This document shows positions 1 through 11,800 of a stretch of 64,000 bases of DNA, in pieces. The stretch covers positions 79,922,316-79,986,315 of the forward strand of contig JAMXBB010000011.1 in assembly GCA_024138015.1 (NCBI GenBank), read 5' to 3'. The stretch's first letter is position 1. Each line of letters begins with the position of its first letter. Both the position numbers and the translations under genes were made by a program. The notes beneath the pieces are model-generated. The model had not been told where the DNA came from. It made no database searches and worked only from the letters and a program-made list of their open reading frames with translations. The DNA comes from Lumnitzera littorea (Eukaryota; Streptophyta; Magnoliopsida; Myrtales; Combretaceae).

Positions 1-2805
1 TTTTAATTGTCACATGATATGATTTAATGTACTAATATTTCTTGTGGTTAATATTATAAAGATGAATATGGATATTAAATGAGCATTGCATAGTCATTGT
101 TTAATGTTGTTCTTTTTTGACCTACTTGTAATTTTTTATTTAAATAGTTTTTATCTTCCATTTTATAGGTAACAAAACTTACACAAGTTTTTTGCATAAC
201 TTATTTCTTTATGAACTAATAGGTATTAAAATGTATATGCTACAATAAAAAGATATAAAAGAAATTATCATTATTCTTTTAGTCTCTTATGAAGCACATC
301 AAGAATGCCAATCATTTCCTAAAAAAAAATTTAAAGTTCTATTCATGTTGAGTATTAGAAAGTGTTGCAGGTATACTAGCATACAAAATTCTTGTAAATA
401 TACAAGATACAATATAATTGCAACAAGAGATGAATATTTCCTATAAGTGTTCTATTATTAACTTACCCTAATTGTGTGATTTTGCATCCCTTCCTCACGA
501 AAAACAGGTTTCTTTACATATAACTTATCAAATTTATGTTAGATGAATATATTTTTCACATCTTCTTTTATTAGAAAAACATTTTACTGACTAATGATAT
601 ATATATATATATATGGACATTCATATACATTTATTTATAAAATAACTGGAAAAAAGAAAACTAATAGCAGATAAATGATATAGAAGATGAAAGAAAAATA
701 AAATAAGAAAAATGGATGAAAAGGATGGAATTTTTATAGGATGAGATTGATTTTTTAATTTTAGTAATAAGTAGTAGGAGAAAAATGTCACCAATCTGTT
801 CACGTTTGTACAATAGACTAGTTTATGGGCTAATGCATATTTTCATTCATTTTATTATTAACAGAATAAATGGATATTCATTTTACCACTAGTGGTATTA
901 TTTAGTTGTATATATCTAGTTTTTTTTTTCTAATGAATAACATTTATTTCATATTCAATATCCATGAAGTATATCGGAACTTTGCATATGGAAGTATTAC
1001 CAATTTCTACAAGAAACATCTCACTATTTTATCCCCAATTCAAAACGCTTTCCGTATTCCTAACTACGCATGCTTAATCTCAGAGTCTGATAAAATCTAA
1101 GGTGTTATTCTAAAAATGTATTTCAATGGTTATAATTTTGTTACACTAAATCTGAAAAACAAAACTAGAACCATATAAAAGTTAATTTCAAATCGTAAAT
1201 CGATCCAATAAGCAATTTGGTCCAAACAAAAATGGGTTTAAACTGGCTGACGAATCGCCGAACCCTAAAGGCCTTGATAGTTTAACCTTAAGAATTACTA
1301 ACTCAATAGGCTCTTGAATTAATGATTCGATCATCAATTCGGGTTTGCTCAAACTTCAATTTTTTAAAAAAAAAAAAAACACCATTATATTTATGCAATC
1401 CAAATCAATTATTTTGGAATTGAAAAAAATTTCAATCGAAAATAAACTAAATCATTCATATGTCACTATATATCTGCATAAAAGTATTAGAATTATCTAA
1501 GAAAAAAAAATAAAAACACGCAAGTAATCAACAAATTATTAATAATAATCAACGAAAATACGAAAAATTAATGTTTAAAAAAAAAATTTTTTAAATACAC
1601 AGCTCAAAAGATTTCGAATTAGCTCTTGATCCATCGGTTCACCTAAATCAATCCAAGCCTAAACCTGTAATCTTAAGGGTTAAGCCCCGTTTAACTAAGC
1701 GCCAGCTCATAAGCTAGCGATTCAGGACCTGTTTCAGGCAAGTTTGACCCTGTGTGCTCCTTTAGGTAAGACAAGTAAAATGAGAGAATTTTTAAGTGTA
1801 TGAAACCGTAGATATATGATAAGCGCACTTTCATAAGAGGAAAAACACAGGATTAAATACTCCATGATAAAAAGCTTTGCTTTGGAATGTTTCACAAAGT
1901 TTCAGTTTATTTGGATGAACCTACAGTTTATTATTCTTGCGACCCTACACAATGATTAGCGGAATAGCGTGTACGAATAAAAAAGATGAGTAAGTTGCCG
2001 ATGCAGTGATGGACATCAAAAATCCTTTTAGATCCTTACATATAAATATAATCCTATTCCACAGCTAAGATCGTTTCTCCGTTACATTAATTATCATGGT
2101 GTCTTTGAGAAGATCATAACCTAAAGTTGGATAAGGACTTCTGCCCACTTGACAACTACTCAACTTTAATCTTTTACAACCTTTAAAATATAAATAAATA
2201 AAATAAATAAATAAAATAAAAAAAGAAAAGAAAGAAGAAACAACGAAAAATTCCAGACCCTAAATTAAAAGCAGCTCCACTAGACCAGGGGCTAGTGGCA
2301 AAAGAGAGAATAAATAAATCAACAAATAAATGGTGTGGTTTTTATTCCAACGGGTTGAGTTTTTTTAATAACTCGCTAAATTTATATCCTTTCAATCTTC
2401 TTTCTAAATCCACATTCCTGGGCCAGAACTGGTTGTTCTTTGGAAGAGATATTCCTGGAAAAAGTATTTTTCTCATCAAGTTGCTCATATAAAACTAGAG
2501 TGCCACAAGAGTGGATGGACGGTGGAAGCATTACCTCATGGCATGGCAGAAAATAAAAGGGAAACCCACAAAGAATTTCAACTATCTCAGCAAACTCTAA
2601 ATGCTCAATAACATAATTGTGGTCATGTCCTATTGTACAACAAGAACCGTAGAATTTTTATATACCTAGAAAGATTAACTTATCTCAACAATAAAAGCTT
2701 TGAAAATGATTGTCATTATTGATTTTTTTTTTTTTTTAACCATAATTTATGTCGGCAATACCACAAAACTTTACGAAGCAACCAGTGGATCCAGGAAATA
2801 TATTT
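1..2805. other. AT-rich stretch without a recognisable gene
   Basis: No reading frame here resembles a known protein. The 60-65 codon frames are the chance size expected in AT-rich DNA. There is a short AT dinucleotide run near 598-614. The segment about 1230-1760 is less AT-rich, with phrases such as GGTTCACC and GACCCTG that resemble the subterminal parts of non-autonomous hAT elements, but I could not pair two ends or find a target duplication. The last part (about 2500-2805) should include the 3' untranslated region of the histidinol dehydrogenase gene, which ends at 2806 on the minus strand. Confidence 0.5.
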
Positions 2806-5800
2806 TCACCTCATATTTGAAGTTTGCGTTGCTTCAATGTCCTTTAGCCTAAGGGTAACGGCCCTCTTGTGGGCTTCCAAACCCTCGACTTCTGCCATAA
2901 CTGCTACATGTGGTCCGAGGTTTCTCAACCCTTCCTCCGTGAGAGATTGAACTGTCATATACTTTTGAAAGGAATCTAGTGATACTCCTCCATACATCCG
3001 TGCATAACCATATGTTGGAAGTACATGATTTGTCCCACTCGCATAGTCTCCCACACTCTCTGGAGTCCACTGGCCGAGGAAGACAGAACCTGTAAAAATA
3101 GAGTGAAGCAAAAATATAAGCAAGAAATGGTCAGCTTTGCAGCAATAGAACCAAGCATCATAGAGCACTAACATAATTAAAGTATATGTGCGAACAGATA
3201 TGCAGAAATCATAAAGTAGGTCCTCCAACAAATATACCTGCATTCTCAATGAAACTCTCCCATTTCTCTGCATCCTGGACATTTATTATCAGATGCTCCG
3301 GAGCATACAAATTTGAAAAAGAAACTGCCTGAAGGAAATAGATAATATTTTAGATGAATGAGGTCTTTTTAAAGGAAAGCATAGAAAAAGAAAAAGCGAC
3401 ATCAGGTACGAATTACATCAAATGTAATATCCACAAAAAGGTGAATGTCCAAGTGCACTTAAAAAAAAAAAAAAAAGAAGAAGAAGAAGAAGTTCCTGTA
3501 GAGTTTTAGATTCCAATGCTTCCTTTGGTAAATATGAAGCCGCATATTCAAGGGGGCATCAAAGCCCAATAGGCACACCCTAAAACTGCAACTTGGAATT
3601 TCAAGAAAAGTACGATGCAATTTTCTTAAGGTAAAAAGTCAATGGTCAGTAGAAATGGAATAACGTAGCAGATAGCACAAATCATAGAGCCAATGCCATC
3701 AACTCCTCATATGTCAAAGCTTAGCTAAAGATGAAATAGGACATCCCTGCTGCATGCGATCTCCACCAAGTGTCTTTCCCTTACACATTGCATTCAATAG
3801 TAAAGATTTCATCACAATATAGACAAGACAGTGGCTGATGCTAGGGCTTACTGTTATTGATGGAGAGCATGTTCAACCTTGTGATTCCAACTAAAACCAT
3901 CTTTCTTTAGCAGATCGATAAGTGGCTTAGTAGTTTTCCCATTATCCCATAATTTGCAGTAATAACACATTAAACAGAAATCCCCTCACAGCCATCACAA
4001 TTGAGGGAACTGGTGACTCCACAAAACTCCTAATTTTAGTTGGATCCATTTGTACACCTTCGTAAATAATATGCCCAAGTTATTCAACTCTTTTGTTCAC
4101 CAAAGGCACTCTTCTTCCTATTAGCCTTAGATTAATGTGTTCAACTGTTACAGAACAACTTGCAGATGTTGCAATGTGTACCCCAATCCAAACTATATAC
4201 CAAAATTTCATCAAAATAGATCATTCATGTCTGATTCAAAAGTAACTGGAGTATACAAGGCCAGATGGCATTACCAAGAATTCATAATGTCATTGATGTA
4301 CACTAAAAGCCATCTTATGGATATCAGCTGCATTCCCGCTTAATGATATCTAATGCACAAATCGGAGAAGAGAACTACACCATGGAACTCATCTAATAGT
4401 TCCTCTACCACTGATAGAGGGTACATGTCAGAAATAGCTTTAATTCAACACCTCATGGTCCAAACAATATCTTTATGACCAATCTTTTTTCTTCACTAAA
4501 ATTAGTGGACTGCAAAAATCAGTAATGCTAGCACAAACTACCCCGATAGCTAGCATTTCAGCCATTATCTTCCCCATTTTGTCCTTTTGAGCATCAACAT
4601 ATTAATAAGGCTAAACATTTACTGGACCTTTGCCATGCTAATTTCGTGATTAACACTCCTTAAAGAAGGTAATTCTTCTAGTTCTTAGAAGACTTCCACA
4701 AACTCATCCAACAATGATTGCAATGCACTAGATTGAAATTTCTCCAACCTATATAGGTAGGTAAAATTAGCGCCCACACTTTGCCAGATCAATGTGCCAA
4801 ATTTAAATTCTTCCATTTTCAAGAGAATGAAATGAAGTTAGCGCTATTCATCAAACCAAACTAAATGAACCAAACCGCAAAATTTGATTTTTTATTTTAT
4901 ATTTTGGTTCGGCCCAAAGAGGGTCCAAATAATTAGCAATTCAATTCAGAGATTAAACCGAACCAGGACAAAACAAACCAAATTACTTGAACTCAAATCA
5001 AACCGCTCTTTATTAAAAAAATAAAAAATAAGCAACATTTTTCAATTATAGGCCCTATCAATATTTCATTCTAACCTTATTTATCTCTTCTATTTTGCCA
5101 TCTTTCATCTCACCCTCATCCTCCACAGTATACCTTCTTTTCCTTTACTATCATCTCTCATTTATCAAGCAGAGTCATACATCTATAATATCACTTAGTA
5201 TGCAATTCCACCATGATATAATATTATATAGTTTTAATTTTTGCATAGTATTTCTTAATTCGAAATTTAATATTTGGTCAAAAACCTTGAAAACTATTAG
5301 CATTATCAACTAAAACAAAATGTTTTTAAAAGTGACTTGAACTAAATAGAACCAAACAAAGCCACATTTAAAGTGGTTTAATTTACAACCTCAAACAATT
5401 AAAAGAAATTGGTTCATTAAAAATTTGAACCAGACTGTTTCTAATACATTTCAATTTGATTGACTCCAGAATAAATCAACTGAATCATGAATGCCCTAGG
5501 CAATAGCAAACTTTTGCCATATAGGATCACCTCAAAACAATATCTGTTTTCCACCTTGACTATAATTCATAGTCATTCTCAGCCAATCAACCTTTAGGTC
5601 CCCCAATATTTCTAACCATGACACCCTAAAATCAAGCCAATTCCTCGCATATTACATACACAATAATCCACAACAATGAAGTTCTCCCTATGTACAAGTG
5701 AGCTTGTTTACATAAGCCACTAACTTTCAGAGTTTGTTTGTCCCCCAACTTACCACCAAACTAAATGGTTGCATTAATCTTCATTAGGATTTTTTCCAAA

Positions 5801-8800
5801 GTTTCAAAATTAAAGTTGTAGGTTGCACCACAACCCACCATCACTAACATTGAGTAATCATTCAAAAGTCCTTGTAATCATTCAAAATTAAAGTTCAAAA
5901 TCTGTTCATAGTCAATAAAGATAATTCTACATTATTTAACTCTCAAAATACCTCTTCCTCTAGGAGCTACATACAGCAACCTTATGGCTCAGCTATTTCT
6001 TCCTTTACATCATCTTCTTCTTCTAAAATTGTTACTCATAATGACTTACTTGGATATTGATGCATACAATGAAATGGTTGATTGCATCAAAAGCATAGGA
6101 CTTTTTTATTTTTTATCCAAATATACACCATAAGGAAAATGCCAATGGTCCTATGTACCTCCCACGATTTTCTCTTGCCTAAAGAGTTTATTCCTCTTTC
6201 TTTTGTTAACTCTAAGTTACAATAGTTCTAGTGCGTTGCAATTAGTTCCAACGCATAGCAATTGATCATTAGGATGATAGAGAACATTTGGCAATATTTT
6301 GTCTTTTAACATAAAAAATCATATACTCCTATCTGCATTCCATAATCTCTCTCTCCTCCTCCATAGTAACTAAAGTAAGAAGAAGCTCCATTCCCCATGA
6401 ACTCCTTATTACACCTCTAAACGTCAACTCATTTTCAACATGAAAAACAGTTCCATAGCTTTAGCTCCTGACAACAAAACTAAGGTTCATACTCAGTCTA
6501 ATTTCATCTATTAATCCACTTGATAAGTATCAACACGGCTGTTCATCTGGTAAAATAGAAACTTGAGCTGCAACAAATTTTTCAATGTAAGCATCAACAA
6601 ATGGATCCTGCTTAAGGCTAGTTTTGCATAAGGACTGATAGCTTGATGCCCCTTTTACCTCAATAACAACTCTCGGGTTAAAACCTCTCATGTCATATAA
6701 GTAAAGCAATGCCTCAACATCTGGAACCACAAAACTATCCCTCCTTCCATGCAAATGCCAATTACACCTTCATGTTTGGTCACATACAATGTGTCAGAAA
6801 ATATTGTTCAATGCATGCACCAGCTAACTAGATCTACTCCATCAAAAGTAGGCAGATTCAATCTTCTAGCACTTTCACTAACTTCTTCTCATAAGCTTTC
6901 ATCGCAATTCACTTCTGAACTCAGATCAGAGCTTTTCACCCGCTATTGGTCAGTCATGTAAGCCCTTGCATCAGACTCAGTACACAGTCCTGTCTTCTTC
7001 TCTAACTATCTTGTTATTGTCACATCACCAGTCCATATTGTGCTTCATTGACTTTGGAATTGGCTTTATGCATCTGCTCTGTCATTTCCCTTCACAGATC
7101 TCTCTACATCATCAATGCGACTCCATCCTTATCGCTGGTGTTCATATTCTTCGCCGAACAAATTCGACAAGTCAGACCAAATGTTAGATCTAAGAAGGAG
7201 TATCCAGGTAGTTCTAAAAATATTACACAACCCCAGCAACGAAGGAGTATCTAGAGCTAAAGCTCCTACTACGGTCTACTTGTGTGGGGAATATTTGGAT
7301 ACCCTCATACACTAACTATTACAAGTATTTTAACTATCTAACTAATTATTTTCACTATCTAACTAATTATTTTCACTTGTCCAGATACTTTTGAACCCTT
7401 CTAGAATATCTTAGACCCTTTCAAACACAACTCACGTCACAACCACACATTACTACCACTGCCATATCAGCTACAGCTATCTTATTCCTCCTAACATACA
7501 GAGTGCTAAAGAAATAAAGTTCCATGTACCTGAATGAAAGCGGTAACTCAAGTGTATATAATTCAAAAAGGTATAGCAGAGAAAAGAATGTCGAGGCCTT
7601 GTTCAACAGAGATAAGAGTTTTTTCTTTTTTTTTTTTACTTTCCCAACCCCCCCCCCCCCCCCCCCCCNNNNNNNNNNNNNNNNNNNNNNNNNNNNNNNN
7701 NNNNNNNNNNNNNNNNNNNNNNNNNNNNNNNNNNNNNNNNNNNNNNNNNNNNNNNNNNNNNNNNNNNNNNNNNNNNNNNNNNNNNNNNNNNNNNNNNNNN
7801 NNNNNNNNNNNNNNNNNNNNNNNNNNNNNNNNNNNNNNNNNNNNNNNNNNNNNNNNNNNNNNNNNNNNNNNNNNNNNNNNNNNNNNNNNNNNNNNNNNNN
7901 NNNNNNNNNNNNNNNNNNNNNNNNNNNNNNNNNNNNNNNNNNNNNNNNNNNNNNNNNNNNNNNNNNNNNNNNNNNNNNNNNNNNNNNNNNNNNNNNNNNN
8001 NNNNNNNNNNNNNCCCCCCCCCCCCCCCCCCCCCGTGTTTGCTGCAAAGGACAAGTATCAGAGTTGGATAAAACCCAGAGGCTGTAAGGAAAAGCATACC
8101 TCAACCATATCACGAGCATGTATGATAAAACTGTGGCTCAAAGCTTTTGAAGCAAAATCTCCTCGGGGAAGACTCTGACATTGCTTGCTGATTTCATCCT
8201 CGATGGCCTTTATGTCCACGCCTTCCCCAGCAATAACAAGAACAACCTGACTATCAGGGCCATGCTCAGCCTGAAAATTACAAGAGAGACACAGTCAGGT
8301 AAGATATCAGCATCCATCAAACGAGGGGAAAAAGGTCATAAATGTTGCAAAGAAAGGATCGAGGTAAAATTTGAAAGGGAAAAGAAGTACTGAAGAAACT
8401 AGACCAAGCTGTTACAGTAACTGCATATAGGGGGAAGAAGTAGAGTTACAAAGACAAATTTCAATTGAAATTTGATGTTTCTAGTTTTTTGGGAAATGTC
8501 AGTTTTATTTTTTTTCCCTTCCCCTTCTAAAAGAGGAAGGAGAGGCTGAAGCCTTGTACTAAAGAGAACCTAAACTATCGATTTGAATACCAAGTAAACA
8601 ATTGTAACTTGAAGTTGTACTCTCATATAGAGTAAATAGTTGCTTTGTAAGACGTGCAATTTTCTATCAACAGACAACTAGGATGAAGGGCTTGCCAAGA
8701 AATTGTGCAATACATATAGTTCATCAGACACTTAGAAAAAAAAGGGCACCTCAGCAAGGCAACCATCCATAAACATTAAAGGACATCGCAGAGATATACT

Positions 8801-11800
8801 AGTGATTATGTAAGGATCAACCATCTTCCTAATAAGATTTAATTGATTGCTCTTCCCATTCCTTGCCTCCACTTCCATCAAATAGTCCTGCTATTTGTAG
8901 CTTTTATGCAAATGCAACTTTGGTTTCATCATTCTTTCCCTCTCTTGCAGTCCCTCATATCGTGATTTTTCCCCCCTTCTTTTTCGTGATTTCTCATCTT
9001 TCATCTATTTCCTTTAGTTAATTAAGCTCCTGCCGATCAATCCTATAACTTCTTTCCTTCCAATTACATCAACAGAGACAACAAAATTGCAAAGCCCATC
9101 CACCCACCCACTAAAAGCCCAAAACAATTCTTGATTATGTGCAATTATCCAACATAATATTTGTAGTCATGAAAGTTTTTATTTTCTGTATGAAAATAAA
9201 CAATAAAATTAGGGCCATATCAGCTTCTATGTAAAAGGGATTTAGGATCTTTCATTCTCTCTTCTTCACTCTCTCCTGCATTATTGTTGAGTACCATTAC
9301 CCACCACACCCCCTGAACACTAAATCATAGCAGTCAAAATTATAGATGTACATCTGTATACAAAAGACCTCATATCATCAAGAATCAGCAACACAAATAT
9401 CATAACAGTGCATCCTCTCAATAGCATGGCCTAATCTCTAATTCCTCATAGTTTATACACTAACTTTTGAAAATTGGAAACCATCTCTTCTAGCAGGAAG
9501 GTTAGCACAATACCATATCTCTAACTGCACACTGATCATTTACATGTACATGTATACCATCATAATGCTATACCACCTTGCCCTATCTTCAATTAGTATC
9601 CTATCATTTTGTCCTCAATACACGATGACTTGTCATCTTCCTATGCATCTAACAACAGCTTATCTCATCGTGCAATAACAAGCAATAATACCTTCTCATT
9701 GTGCAATAACTAAATGTGAGACTAATCTAAAGCCTAAGCTGAGATTGTCATGTTTGCTAAAGATCCCAACTATTCCTTTTCCTCAATCGACTAAAAACTA
9801 ATTGCGAGAGATTAAATATAATGTGAGGGAGAGGAATCAGATGCTATATGGATGACTCAGTACAACATAGTATAAAAACATACTCAAAAAACATAGTTGC
9901 TGGTACACTTGCCCATCAATTGTATGAAGTATGGACATCTTTAAATAATATAAGCCAAGCACTTGAGTTCTCAAATTTTGCTTATTCAAGAAAGCATCAT
10001 TCTTCTAAAACCAACATACCATTGTTTTTTTGGTAAATCAATAATTTTATCAATGTGAGATCATTGTACCATATTATGGTAGGTAAAATATAGGCCAGTG
10101 AACCCTGTCTGTCCAAAATCAAGATTGAAGAGACTAAACCAGCATTCAATCCATTCTTTCCCATGCCATTATAAATTATAATGTTCAGAAATCTATTGGA
10201 TAACTTCACATGCAATAAATTTAAATCTATTTTGCAATAAGGTGGGCACTCTAATCAAACTTTTATGTGAATGCATATGTCTCTTGGCATGAGTGTGAAA
10301 CAAAGACCATGATGGCTGCAACTTCAGCAGGCCTAGACAGTTCAAAAAAGTAACATACCTGTGACAGCAAGTCTGAAGCTATGTGGACGGGACTGGCATA
10401 CCTGTCTGCAATGACAAGAACTTCCGAAGGACCCGCAGGCATGTCAATGGAGACCATGGCTTCACTATTCTGTTACAGAAAGCAAATTAAAAATAGTTTT
10501 CAGCTGGATAAGAAATTACAGAATTTATATATCGTGTAGCAGGTTTGAAGGCACCATACATACTTGGAGAATCATTTTTGCAGCAGTAACATACTGATTT
10601 CCAGGACCAAATATCTTCTCAACCTACAAAATCAGAAATTCAAAGATACATGTGGCCAGAATTGCTAGAAAAGGTGCGTGCAGAAAACTTCACTGCAGTG
10701 AGGATATACTGCAGTATACAGGAAATGTTGCTTTCTGAGAGCAACATGTAGCTTAACCATAATACCAGTTGGCTGACATAAACAAAAGCCATTCCAGACT
10801 GCTCAGAATGTTTCTCAATAGTGATACTTGGTAAAAGAATCAGTTTTAACAGCACTCAAACAACAGTCAAAGTGGCTAACGTTTTGAATGAATTCTCTCT
10901 TATTTATACAGATATCTTAGGATTAAACTGCTTGAAGCATCCAGCAAACCTCAACATGATGCTTTTATCAATTTGTCCACCATAGTGTATGTTACAATGT
11001 TCCAATTCTATTAGATATCTTGATGACCAGATCAGCTTTCTATACTCTACTGGACAACCCAGTTTAATAAGTTCAACATTTTTTTGTGCAAAGCATAAGC
11101 CAAGGAGGGGAAGGAGGTAGAGGGAAACGCAACAATTAAGAACCTTACTATGGTTAATATACCTTCCTCCATTAGAATTTAATCAAAGATGCAATTACAT
11201 GGAGAATGACTCATAACCAAACGGGTAGCAAAAGCAAAAGCCTGAGCAGACATAACTGGGATACCATGACATTTATATAAAGTAGAATAATAACTATATT
11301 ACATGGACATATCTAGCAGTTTAAGGTAGATAATGCACACGATATTTGCCAAATTGGAGATGTGTTGACTACATGTGCAAGCTAAATGTGTCTAGCCAAA
11401 GAGATAAAAAAACAAAAACCATACATGTCTGGTAATGCCTGTAACTTATCCAAAAAAAAAAAAAAATAAGGTAATGCTTGCTCTTAGACATTCCACTTGG
11501 ACATGCAGTTTCTTTTTTCTTTTTTCTTTTCCTTTTTCCTTTTTGGTAATTCAGTGGTTGCACTGCAGAAGAAGTAGAATATTATCTTGGATACGCAGCT
11601 TGAAAATGGAAGCATGTATAGTCTCTGTAAGAATAAGTTCACAAAGATCAATGAACTCTGCAGCTTGCACCATCTCCTGGAAGTTGAGATCAATTACAAA
11701 TTTAAGAATAGAAGCACCACCCGAATAAACCACTAAAACACCTCTCATATTGCAAAAGCACAACATACTCCACCACTACAATTGTAGGGGGAGAGGAAGG

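Noticed and set aside
1230..1760. Non-autonomous hAT element
   Set aside because: Subterminal-like phrases are present but no paired ends or 8-bp duplication could be found.
2806..3282. 158-codon minus-strand frame as a separate gene
   Set aside because: It joins HDH exons 13 and 14 by reading through intron 13; the true gene is spliced.
7421..8178. Long reading frames of 150-230 codons on both strands across 7421-8178
   Set aside because: They run through the N block and poly-C, so their length is an artefact. The segment is intronic.
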